The position numbers and the translations under genes were made by a program. A stretch of 35,560 bases of DNA from Caldilineaceae bacterium (GTDB lineage Bacteria > Chloroflexota > Anaerolineae > Caldilineales > Caldilineaceae), in contig JAJDTL010000010.1 of NCBI GenBank assembly GCA_022827195.1, positions 1-35,560 on the forward strand, given 5' to 3'. Shown here piece by piece: positions 24,751 through 32,842 of this stretch; position 1 is the first letter of the stretch; the number at the start of each line of letters is the position of its first letter. The notes beneath the pieces are model-generated. The model had not been told where the DNA came from, did not search any database, and saw only the letters and a list, made by a program, of their open reading frames with translations.

Positions 24751-24793
24751 AGGGGCGGAAAAAGAGAGCAAACGGTCTGCTCTTCGCCCCTGA
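24751..24793 (-). promoter_or_regulatory. Leader hairpin at the ribosome binding site of the TPR gene
   Basis: On the minus strand aggggcgaagagcag pairs with tgctctctttttccgcccct: 7 bp at the base and about 7 bp above an interior A/T bulge. The 3' arm ends four bases before the GGAGG of the gene, so folding may affect ribosome access. This is inferred from sequence complementarity only. Confidence 0.4.
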
Positions 24794-24797
24794 CATT

Positions 24798-24847
24798 GAT
24801 CGAAAAGGTGTCGTTCGATGCCTGATCTGCGAACTCTCTTTTCGATC
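24798..24847. repeat. Perfect 10-bp inverted repeat
   Basis: gatcgaaaag (24798-24807) and cttttcgatc (24838-24847) are exact complements separated by 30 bases, in the divergent region between the TPR lipoprotein and the oligopeptide importer genes. Confidence 0.6.
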
Positions 24848-24912
24848 ACAAGGTATTGCGGGGCGCCTGCAGCGGCGAAGAATTTCTGCGGCGGGCGCGG
24901 GCCGTTTGGCGA

Positions 24913-24961
24913 GTCCGTTGCCGGCATTCTCTTTGCGCAGTGGGCAACGGACGAGTATACT
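24913..24961 (+). promoter_or_regulatory. Inverted repeat next to a -10 box before the oligopeptide importer locus
   Basis: gtccgttgcc (24913-24922) and ggcaacggac (24943-24952) are a perfect 10-bp inverted repeat with a 20-base gap. TATACT (24956-24961) follows and, with a weak TTGCGC (24933-24938) at 17 bp, could be the promoter of the ATPase gene. A repressor site overlapping the promoter is a reasonable reading. Confidence 0.45.
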
Positions 24962-25007
24962 CTAGGTTGTGTCGCATTCTGGCGAAATTGCGCCTTGATC
25001 ATTGCTA

Positions 25008-26018
25008 ATGAATACGAGTCCGTCGACATGTTTGTCAGAACCGCTGGTCCGACTCGAAGACGTTAAGGTAGATTTCAGCGTCCGCAAGGGACTTTTTGGC
25101 AGTGAGTCGATCCACGCTGTGGACGGCGTGACGCTGGACATCGCGGCCGGCGAGGTTGTTGCCGTCGTCGGCGAGTCGGGCAGCGGCAAGACCACCTTGG
25201 GACGGGCAGCGCTCGGGCTGGTCCGGGTTACGGACGGTCACGTCCACTTCGACAATACCGAGATTAGCGCCTTGCCGCGCAAGGCGCAGAAGGCTTTTCG
25301 CCGCCGGACCGCTGCCGTCTTTCAGGACCCGTTCGCAAGCATCGATCCCTTTATGAAGGCGTACGATAGCGTAGCCGAACCCCTGGTGATCCACGGAATC
25401 GGCAACGAGCGGGAGCGGCGGGAACGTGTGTTGCAGGCGCTGCACGATGTGCGTCTGCGCCCGGCGCCGGAGATCGCCGACAAGTATCCCGATCTGTTGT
25501 CGGGCGGTCAGCGACAAAGGTTGAGCATCGCCCGCGCTCTCGTCATGCAGCCGCAGTTCATCGTGGCAGATGAGCCTGTCTCGATGGTGGATGCTTCGAG
25601 CCGGGCCGAGTTGCTGGCGTTGCTGCGTGAGCTGCAAGAACGGTTCAACATCGCTTTTTTGTACATCACCCACGATATTGCCACGGCCCGCCATTTTGCG
25701 CAGCGTATCGTGGTGATGTATCTGGGCTGCGTCGTCGAAATGGGGCAGGCGGCCGATATCGTCCGCAGTCCGCTGCATCCATATACGCAGGCTTTGATAG
25801 CGTCGGTGCCGGAGCCGGACCCGGCCAACCGGCTGAAACAGCGGCCCAGTTTGCCCGGCGAGCCGCCCAACCCGGTCAATGCGCCGAGCGGGTGTTCATT
25901 TCATCCCCGTTGCGCTGCCTTCATGGCCGGGCGCTGCGAACTGAAGACGCCGGTCTTGCGTGAAGTCGAACCGGATCACTATGTTGCCTGCTACCTGCAT
26001 GAGACGGATGAACCGTGA
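25008..26018 (+). CDS. Oligopeptide/dipeptide ABC transporter ATP-binding protein, OppF/DppF-like
   Basis: 336-residue cytoplasmic ATPase. Walker A GESGSGKTT (55-63), Q-loop in AAVFQDPFAS, signature LSGGQRQRL (164-172), Walker B FIVADEP (184-190) and the switch His in YITHDIA are intact. The C-terminal oligopeptide-importer extension is present (HPYTQALIASVPEPDPANR) with the Cys-containing tail GCSFHPRCAAFMAGRC and VACYLH. A TTG two codons upstream is an alternative start. It should pair with the OppD-like ATPase at 34359 to drive the DppB/DppC-like permeases, although about 5.8 kb lies between it and the first permease gene. It is the first gene of the locus. Confidence 0.92.
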   Translation: MNTSPSTCLSEPLVRLEDVKVDFSVRKGLFGSESIHAVDGVTLDIAAGEVVAVVGESGSGKTTLGRAALGLVRVTDGHVHFDNTEISALPRKAQKAFRRRTAAVFQDPFASIDPFMKAYDSVAEPLVIHGIGNERERRERVLQALHDVRLRPAPEIADKYPDLLSGGQRQRLSIARALVMQPQFIVADEPVSMVDASSRAELLALLRELQERFNIAFLYITHDIATARHFAQRIVVMYLGCVVEMGQAADIVRSPLHPYTQALIASVPEPDPANRLKQRPSLPGEPPNPVNAPSGCSFHPRCAAFMAGRCELKTPVLREVEPDHYVACYLHETDEP

Positions 26019-26373
26019 TTCGCGCCGGCAGCTGCCCGGGCCGGTAGAACGGATTTGCGTTCACTCCGGCGGCCGGCAGCCTTTGGAAGGGTGATTTTCC
26101 TCCGCAGGCGGCAAGACGGAAAGTCCTAGTCTCAGTTCGAATTCAGGTCAGATCGTAGTGGCGCCTACCAAGACCGGGAACGCTAGTTTGCTATTATGAT
26201 AACATTTGTTGCCCTTCCAGTTGAAATCGTGCTCGCCGCATATAAGTAGGGGCGCGTTCAACATCGCTCCAAATCGTAACCGACGGGGACATTGGACGCG
26301 GCTGTCCAAGTCCATTTTGCATCAGCCGGCGCGGATGCCGGTCGTTGCCGTGAACATAAGGAGTTTACGTCCC
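26019..26373. other. Leader/intergenic interval, 355 bases
   Basis: No gene is seen. A/T-rich bases at 26187-26206 (including TATGAT at 26195-26200) look like a -10 region, but no good -35 box accompanies them; a second weak candidate is TATAAG at 26241-26246. AAGGAG at 26358-26363 is the ribosome binding site of the following gene. Confidence 0.5.
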
Positions 26374-28764
26374 ATGGTTAGACTGCACAGAATCAAACGG
26401 ACCGGCGCTGGCTTCCGGCTGGGCTTGCGGTGCTCTGTTCTGGTCTTGATGGTTGCGCTGCTGGCCGTGCCGCTGCCCGCGGCCGCGCAGATGCCGGTGC
26501 CCACACTGCCGGAGCGGGGCAAGATCAGCAAGAACCCGGCCGACATTATGGACGCGATGAACCCGATCCAGGATGTTCTTTCCGGCCCGGCGTGGCTGAT
26601 CGCCCAAGGTGTGGACAATCGGATATTCCTCGACCGTCCGGGCTGGAATACACTCGACCGTCAAAATCTGTCCAGCCTGCCAAGCAGCGGCGACGCTCCG
26701 CTGCTGCAGTCGGCAGGGCCGGGCATTTTGGTGCCCTATCGCGACCCGGCGCCGGCGTTCAGCCGCGACCTGCTGGTGACGCGCGATTTCAGCCACAGCC
26801 CCCTGCAGACGGAGCCGGACATTGCGGTCAACCCGCATGACCCGGACCACCTGGTCCTAGGCGTGATCGATTACAACTTCCCCAACAACACGGCCTACGT
26901 CAGCATCGACGGCGGGGTGAACTGGGAGGGGCCGCAGCAGATTAAGTATCTGCGCAAGGACCGCATCTCCGGCGGCGATCCGGTGGTGGATTTCGATAGC
27001 GACGGCAATGTCTATATGGCCTCGATCTCGATCGGCATCAAGGAGTACACGGTCGGAAACGCGACCGGCTTTGCGCTGGTCTCATCGATCGCAGTCTCTG
27101 CCTCGAAGGATGGCGGATTCGTGTGGGAGGAGCCGGTCGACAGCGCGCGCAGCGATGTGACAACTGATGACATCATTCTCGACCCGACCGGCCGCATGCG
27201 AGGCAAGGTGAGCCTGAGTTTTCTGGACAAGCCGTGGATGACGACGGGCCCCCATCCCACTATCGAGGACCAGACGGTGATCTACGTCACCTTTGTCGAG
27301 TTCAACACGATTTACGACATCCTCTACCTGGGTGAGCTGCCCACGCTGGGCGCGCCTGAGGTGCAGACGACGCCGAAGCTGGCCTACTCGCTGGACCAGG
27401 GCGTTACCTGGTCGGAGCCGGTGGCGGTCGGACCGACGGTGAAGCGGACCTACGGCGAGATCGACGACACGGAGGGCCAGTCGAACGCGATCGGCACCAA
27501 GCGGGTCGTGCAGGGACCGTTTCCGGTGGTGGACTCCAAGGGGACGCTCTACGTAACCTGGATAGACAGCACCGACGACGAGAGCATGAAGGGGCTGGCC
27601 GAGTTTTACATGTCGAAGTCGGAGGATGGCGGCGAGACGTTCGGCGAGCCGAAGCGAATCGCCCGATTCCTGGAGCCGGGCTTCCGGCCGCGCAACGCCT
27701 ACTTCCGCTATTGGGCGTCGGCTTTCCCTAAAGTCGCGGTTGGCGCCAACGATGAACTGTACGTGACCTATGTTGGCCTGCCGGCGGACAATCCGCTGGA
27801 CGAGGGAGATGTCTACTTCATCCGCTCGACCGATGGCGGGAACCGCTGGTCGCGGCCGATGCGTATCAACACGGACGAGACCGACGCGGTCCAGTTTTTC
27901 CCGGCGATGGATGTGGGGCCGGATGGAACGATCCATCTGATGTGGGGGGATATGCGGGACGACCCTGTGCAGACCCGCTATCATATCTACTATTCCCGTT
28001 CCGAGGACCAGGGGGAGAATTGGGGATTTGAACTGGAAGAGCTGGAGCTGAAGGTCGGTGATACGCGCGTGACAGACTTCCCCTCCAATCCCAACAAGGG
28101 CTTTCCCCGCGGTCTTTTCCTGGGCGACTATTTCGCAATTGCAGCGAGCGAAAACGATGCCTACCTGGTGTGGGCGGACACGCGCCTGGGCGAGTTCGGT
28201 CCTATCAACCAGAAGATTGGCTTCAGCCGCCAGCGCGCCATTGCTCGCCCGGAGATCTTCATCAGCCCGGACGCAGGGGCTGCGGGTGAGACGATCACGG
28301 TGCAGGGGCACGGCTTCCAGCCGGATATGGATATCTATCTACAGGTCGGGGGCGCGAACGCGGCGTCGGGCCGCACCGATAAGCTGGGGCGCTTCACGCA
28401 GCAGATCTTCGTGCCGATCTCGGGTGAGGGCGCGCACCGGGTGACGCTTGTCGACGAGTCGGGCAACTTCGCGACGACGTCGTTCTACATGGAGTTCGGC
28501 TTCGACAATGTGCAGGACCTGGAAGATAAGCTGGATGCGCTGGACGAGAAGCTGAAGGAGCTGAACGGGACGGCCTCGCAGGCCGGCCTGACGCCGGCGT
28601 CCGAGCTGAGTGTAAGTCCCGCTGTCGCGGTCAGCCCTCCAGTGGAGCCGGCGCTTGTTTCCGCGGTGGTGCCCGGTGGGCCGGCGGCGCTGCCGGTGGC
28701 CGGCGGCGTCGGCATTGGCATTGCTCTGGGTCTGCTCTGGGTCTCCTTGCGCAGACGTAAGTAG
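26374..28764 (+). CDS. Secreted Asp-box (BNR/sialidase-fold-like) protein with C-terminal membrane anchor
   Basis: 796-residue surface protein. The ATG at 26374 lies 10 bases after AAGGAG and gives a signal peptide ending near PAAAQMP. The body has at least six Asp-box motifs, SxDxGxxW-like: SIDGGVNWEGP (about 177), SASKDGGFVWEEP (242), SLDQGVTWSEP (339), SKSEDGGETFGEP (412), STDGGNRWSRP (484) and SRSEDQGENWGF (540), as in a beta-propeller. A beta domain starting FISPDAGAAGETITVQGHGF follows (about 630-710), then a short coiled coil (LEDKLDALDEKLKELNG) and a C-terminal helix with RRRK. I see no clear sialidase Arg triad or FRIP motif, so glycosidase activity is not supported; a binding propeller is as likely. 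Confidence 0.85.
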   Translation: MVRLHRIKRTGAGFRLGLRCSVLVLMVALLAVPLPAAAQMPVPTLPERGKISKNPADIMDAMNPIQDVLSGPAWLIAQGVDNRIFLDRPGWNTLDRQNLSSLPSSGDAPLLQSAGPGILVPYRDPAPAFSRDLLVTRDFSHSPLQTEPDIAVNPHDPDHLVLGVIDYNFPNNTAYVSIDGGVNWEGPQQIKYLRKDRISGGDPVVDFDSDGNVYMASISIGIKEYTVGNATGFALVSSIAVSASKDGGFVWEEPVDSARSDVTTDDIILDPTGRMRGKVSLSFLDKPWMTTGPHPTIEDQTVIYVTFVEFNTIYDILYLGELPTLGAPEVQTTPKLAYSLDQGVTWSEPVAVGPTVKRTYGEIDDTEGQSNAIGTKRVVQGPFPVVDSKGTLYVTWIDSTDDESMKGLAEFYMSKSEDGGETFGEPKRIARFLEPGFRPRNAYFRYWASAFPKVAVGANDELYVTYVGLPADNPLDEGDVYFIRSTDGGNRWSRPMRINTDETDAVQFFPAMDVGPDGTIHLMWGDMRDDPVQTRYHIYYSRSEDQGENWGFELEELELKVGDTRVTDFPSNPNKGFPRGLFLGDYFAIAASENDAYLVWADTRLGEFGPINQKIGFSRQRAIARPEIFISPDAGAAGETITVQGHGFQPDMDIYLQVGGANAASGRTDKLGRFTQQIFVPISGEGAHRVTLVDESGNFATTSFYMEFGFDNVQDLEDKLDALDEKLKELNGTASQAGLTPASELSVSPAVAVSPPVEPALVSAVVPGGPAALPVAGGVGIGIALGLLWVSLRRRK

Positions 28765-28845
28765 ATCGTGCATCGGGCCATTTGCATTGCGTTTCCGATG
28801 CGATTGGAAGCGCGTTGCGAAAGGCTTCGGGGAAGGATTGGCAAC

Positions 28846-31713
28846 ATGAAGAGGACTTCGTCAACCAAAGCGCGCGCCGGCGCCGGCGCGAATGCAACCG
28901 GGGTCGTGAGTCGGTTGCTCCTGGCTGCATTTCGGTCTAAGCCCGGGTTGCGTCGTAAGACGCAGTTCGCACTCCTGCTGAGCGCGGCAGTCGTTCTCGG
29001 CTTTTCCTTTACGGCGCTGGCCCAGTATTCGCCGCCCCACGAGGAGCCGGGTCCGGCGGTCGAGCGGCTCTACTTCAAGGCGTTCAACGTCGACCGCGCG
29101 CCGCTGGATCTCGAAGCCGGGGAGATGGACCTCTACTATTTCAATCTGAAGATTGCGGCGGCCCGCGAGCTGCGCGACACGGAGGGCATCCAGCTCTATG
29201 AGGCCCCGGCCAGCACGATCTCGCTGATCCTGAATCCGGCGCCCGCGCCGGAGGGCAGGCTGAACCCATTCTCGATCAAAGAGGTGCGGCAGGCGATGCA
29301 GCGTCTGATCGACCGCGAGTTTGTGACGCGGGAGATCTACCAGGGGCAGGCGGCGCCGATGTACACGAACGTCGCCTCGACCGACTTCGACTATCTGACC
29401 GTTTTCGACGTCATTCAGGAGGCGAATCTGGGCTACGACCCGGAGTTCGCGCGCCAGCAGATCGCGGAGGCGATGACCGAAGCCGGCGCGGAGTTGGTGG
29501 AGGGCGTGTGGCATTACAACGATCAGCCGGTGCGCCTGAAGTTCATCATGCGGGTGGAGGACGAGCGGCGTGAGGTGGGTGATCTGGTTCGGGCGGCTCT
29601 GATCGATGCCGGCTTTGCGGTCGCGTCCAACCGCCAGACCTTTGCACCGGCGATCCAGACGGTCTACGCCACCGATCCGGCCCAGTTCGAGTGGCACCTT
29701 TACACCGAAGGTTGGGGACGGGGCGCGCCCAATCGCTATGACTTCGGCGGCATCAACTCCTTCTACGCGCCGTGGCTGGGCAACATGCCGGGCTGGAAAG
29801 AGGTCGGCTTCTGGCACTACGAAAACGAGGCGCTGGACGAGCTGGGTGAGCGGCTCTTCAAGGGCGACTTTGCCGACCAGGACGAGCGCGACGATATGTA
29901 CCGGGAGATGACCCGCATCGGGCTGGACGAGTCGGTGCGGATCTGGATAGCCACCGTTATGAACGCCTTCCCGGTGCAGGCGGGCGTTGAAGGGATCACG
30001 CAGGACCTGGCCGCGGGGCCGCGCGGGCTGTGGAGCCTGCGTTCGGCCTACAAGCCGGACAGCGAGGAGTTGACGGTCGGCCATCTGTGGGTGTGGACCG
30101 AACGCACGACCTGGAACCCTGTCGGCGGGTTCGGCGATGTGTACAGCAACGATATCTGGCGGCAGCTGCAGGACCCGGCGGTGTGGAACGACCCGTTCAC
30201 CGGTATACCGGGGCCGTTCCGGGTCGCATACGAGGTCGAGACGGCCGGCCCGGATGGGACGCTGGATGTGCCCGCGGACGCCATCATGTGGAATGCGGAG
30301 CGCGGCCGTTGGGCCCAGGTGGGTGAAGAGGCGACGGCCACGAGCAAGGTGGTCTACGACTACAGCAAGTATTTCCAGGCCCCGTGGCATCATGGACAGC
30401 CGATCAGCATGGCCGATGTGCTCTATTCGATCTATCAGGGCTTCGACCTTTCATACAATCCCGACAAGGCCAAGATCGAAACAGTTATCGCCACGACAGC
30501 GCGCCCTTTCCTCGAGACAATCAAGGGCTACCGCGTGCTGGACGACAACCGCATCGAGGCTTATGTGGACTTCTGGCACTTTGAGGAGAACTACATCGCC
30601 TCCTACGGCATTCCGTCGGGGCTGAGCACGCCTTGGGAGATGCTCTATGCGCTGGATGAACTGGTGTTCAGCCAGCGGCGGGCCGCGTTCAGCGACACAG
30701 CTGCCGCCCGCTACAATGTGCCCTGGATCAGCCTGGTGCTGGACAGGGACGCGCGGCTGGTGCGCAAGGCGATTCTGGACCTCCGCCGGACGGAGACGGT
30801 CCCCGAGGCCGTGTTTACGCTGCCGACAGAGGACGGCGAGACGGTCTGGGTGAGCAGCGAGGAGGGCGCAGCGCGCTACACGGCGGTGCTCGACTGGTTT
30901 GATGAAAAAGGGCACATGGTGATCAGCAACGGCCCGTTCACATTGGAACGGTATGATCCGCCGGCCCAGTTCGCCGAGCTGGCCGCATTCCGTGACGAGA
31001 ACTATCCCTTCACTGCCAGCGATCTCTACCGCGGGCTGCCCGATCTGATCGAATATGTCGAGATCGAGGCGCCGCCGATAGAGCTGGGCGCGGACTTTGA
31101 AGTTACGCTGGCGCTGGAGGGGCCGGGCAATCTGTCGATGCGCTATCTGATGATCGACACCGCGACGGGGGAGATCATCCAACAGGGCGACGCGGAAACG
31201 CTGGACCCCAACTGGTTTGCGATCAGGCTGACGGCCGATACTACGGCAGAGCTGGACCTGGGCATATATGAGCTGGTGCTGGTTGCCTACAGCGATGAGC
31301 TGGCGCGCATGGCCGAGCGTCGCATCGAGCTGGAGGCGGACATCGGCATCATCGAGGAGGAGCCCGCCCCGGCGGAGGAGGAGAAGCCGGCGGCGGACGA
31401 TGAAGAGTCCGACTCGTCCGAGGCGGCTGACGACGAGGAGGAGAGTACGACCGAAGAGGCGGAATCCGATACGGAGTCCGACGCGGAAGAGTCGGATACG
31501 GGTTCGGATACGGAGGCCAGCTCAGAGTCGGACGACGAAAGCGAGTCGGAGGCCGATGCGGAGACGCCGACTGAGGCTGAGGACGAAGAGCCTGCGCAGG
31601 AAGAGGCTGAGGAGCAGGCGCCGGCCGGCGGTCTGCCTGTGAACGCGGTTGCCATTGCGGTGGTTGTCGTCGTCATCTTCGCCGTCATCTTTCTTGTACG
31701 TCGAAGACGTTAA
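28846..31713 (+). CDS. Large family-5 solute-binding protein with permuted lobes and C-terminal anchor
   Basis: 955-residue binding protein for the Opp/Dpp-type importer. The ATG at 28846 follows GGAAGGA. A signal peptide ends near FTALAQ (about 59). Landmarks of family 5 occur in the order GEMDLYYF (92), EVRQAMQRLIDREFV (146), then WHHGQPISMADVLYSIY (514) and NGPFTLERYDPP (695). In DppA/OppA-type proteins the last two come first, so the two halves are swapped. The end of the second half (LPDLIEYVEIE) would join naturally to the start of the mature protein (AVERLYFKAFN). After it come a beta domain (about 741-835), an Asp/Glu/Ser-rich stalk (836-925) and a membrane helix ending in RRRR. The substrate is presumably peptides, but this is unproven. 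Confidence 0.88.
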   Translation: MKRTSSTKARAGAGANATGVVSRLLLAAFRSKPGLRRKTQFALLLSAAVVLGFSFTALAQYSPPHEEPGPAVERLYFKAFNVDRAPLDLEAGEMDLYYFNLKIAAARELRDTEGIQLYEAPASTISLILNPAPAPEGRLNPFSIKEVRQAMQRLIDREFVTREIYQGQAAPMYTNVASTDFDYLTVFDVIQEANLGYDPEFARQQIAEAMTEAGAELVEGVWHYNDQPVRLKFIMRVEDERREVGDLVRAALIDAGFAVASNRQTFAPAIQTVYATDPAQFEWHLYTEGWGRGAPNRYDFGGINSFYAPWLGNMPGWKEVGFWHYENEALDELGERLFKGDFADQDERDDMYREMTRIGLDESVRIWIATVMNAFPVQAGVEGITQDLAAGPRGLWSLRSAYKPDSEELTVGHLWVWTERTTWNPVGGFGDVYSNDIWRQLQDPAVWNDPFTGIPGPFRVAYEVETAGPDGTLDVPADAIMWNAERGRWAQVGEEATATSKVVYDYSKYFQAPWHHGQPISMADVLYSIYQGFDLSYNPDKAKIETVIATTARPFLETIKGYRVLDDNRIEAYVDFWHFEENYIASYGIPSGLSTPWEMLYALDELVFSQRRAAFSDTAAARYNVPWISLVLDRDARLVRKAILDLRRTETVPEAVFTLPTEDGETVWVSSEEGAARYTAVLDWFDEKGHMVISNGPFTLERYDPPAQFAELAAFRDENYPFTASDLYRGLPDLIEYVEIEAPPIELGADFEVTLALEGPGNLSMRYLMIDTATGEIIQQGDAETLDPNWFAIRLTADTTAELDLGIYELVLVAYSDELARMAERRIELEADIGIIEEEPAPAEEEKPAADDEESDSSEAADDEEESTTEEAESDTESDAEESDTGSDTEASSESDDESESEADAETPTEAEDEEPAQEEAEEQAPAGGLPVNAVAIAVVVVVIFAVIFLVRRRR

Positions 31714-31717
31714 CTGC

Positions 31718-31786
31718 AGTGGATGGTGGCTAGTGGGCAGTGTATGGTGATTCCACGCTAGCCACTATCCATTATCCGCTGTTGTC
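31718..31786. repeat. Intergenic stem-forming repeat
   Basis: The stretch between the binding-protein and permease genes holds gtggctag and ctagccac as an 8-bp inverted repeat around 24 bases, with several tagtgg/ccact variants. It resembles the repeat at 21452 in style, though only loosely in sequence. It could fold in the mRNA and set the expression ratio of the flanking genes. Confidence 0.45.
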
Positions 31787-32842
31787 ATGTCCCTATTTCG
31801 CCCGTTACTTCTGCGCTCCCTGACCATGGTCGGGGTCTTTTTTGTGGTGCTGGTCCTGCTGGTGCTGACGCTGGGCCTGACCGGCTTCTCCGACCGCATC
31901 CTGGCCGCGACGATCGGAGAACAGCTGCGCACGGAACGGACTGCGCTGGCCGAGACGATCCGCGATCCGGATGAGATGGAGAAGGTGCTGGAGAAGCGGC
32001 GGGAGCAGCTGGAGATCTTCTATGGACTGAGCACACCCTGGTACTACCGTCTGCCGCGCACTGTGCTGCGCGTTCTGACGCTGGACCTGGGCGAGGCGCG
32101 TACGCTGCGCAGCTTTGACGGCAGCAACCGTGTCTTCGACATCGTGATGGAGCGGGTGCCGAACTCGATGCTCCTGCTCACGACGTCGCTGATCATTACC
32201 GCTTTTGTCGGCATCGTTGCCGGCGTCTATCTGGCCACGCGTCAGGGCTCCTGGCTGGACCGCTTTGTCTCCGGCTTTGCGGCGGTCTCCTTCGCCATCC
32301 CCACCTGGTGGATCGGCATTTTGCTGATTCTGATTCTCTCGATCCAGCTGCGTATTCTTCCTTCGGGCGGCATGTACAGCACGCCGCCGCCGACAGAGCC
32401 CCTGCCCCGCTTCTTCGATCTGGTCTCCCACGCGCTGCTGCCGGTGATCACGCTGGTTCTGGTGAGCATCGGCCCGTCGATGTACTCGATCCGCACGATC
32501 ACGCTCAATATCGCGCAGGAGGACCATGTTCGGATCGCGCGCGCCAAGGGGTTGCCCGAAAGCCGGGTACGGCTGCGGCATATTCTGCGCGTGGCCGCGC
32601 CGCCGATCGTGACGGGTCTGATGTTTGGTCTGGCCGGTTCGCTTTCGGGCTCGATCCTGGTGGAGACGGTCTTCAACTGGCAGGGTATGGGGCGGCTGTA
32701 CTACGATGCGCTGGCCGGGACGCCCGATGAGAATGTGATCGTGGCTCTCACCTTCATCTTCACCCTGATGTATGTCGGGATCCGCATTGTGCTGGAAGCG
32801 CTCTACGTCTTTCTCGACCCCCGCGTGAGGTACACGGACTGA
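31787..32842 (+). CDS. Peptide-type ABC transporter permease, DppB/OppB-like
   Basis: 351-residue inner-membrane permease. Helix 1 lies near residues 11-32; an extracytoplasmic segment (about 33-115) includes a charged helix (RDPDEMEKVLEKRREQLEIF) and the DppB-like YGLSTPWYYRLPRTVLRVL. The core has five more helices. The EAA loop is ARAKGLPESRVRLRHILRVA, followed by SGSILVETVFNWQGMGRLYYDAL, both typical of DppB. The stop overlaps the start of the partner permease (TGATG), so the two are translated together. The gene follows the large binding protein after 73 bases. Confidence 0.92.
   Translation: MSLFRPLLLRSLTMVGVFFVVLVLLVLTLGLTGFSDRILAATIGEQLRTERTALAETIRDPDEMEKVLEKRREQLEIFYGLSTPWYYRLPRTVLRVLTLDLGEARTLRSFDGSNRVFDIVMERVPNSMLLLTTSLIITAFVGIVAGVYLATRQGSWLDRFVSGFAAVSFAIPTWWIGILLILILSIQLRILPSGGMYSTPPPTEPLPRFFDLVSHALLPVITLVLVSIGPSMYSIRTITLNIAQEDHVRIARAKGLPESRVRLRHILRVAAPPIVTGLMFGLAGSLSGSILVETVFNWQGMGRLYYDALAGTPDENVIVALTFIFTLMYVGIRIVLEALYVFLDPRVRYTD

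Noticed and set aside
26130..26155. tRNA-like T-loop (agttcgaattc)
   Set aside because: The flanking bases do not form a T stem, and no other tRNA arms are present.
26374..28764. True sialidase
   Set aside because: Asp-boxes are clear, but I cannot identify the FRIP motif, the Arg triad or the Tyr/Glu pair, so the enzyme name is not supported.
28861..30393. 510-codon minus-strand frame opposite the large binding protein
   Set aside because: Antisense shadow; the plus-strand protein has signal peptide, family motifs and anchor.
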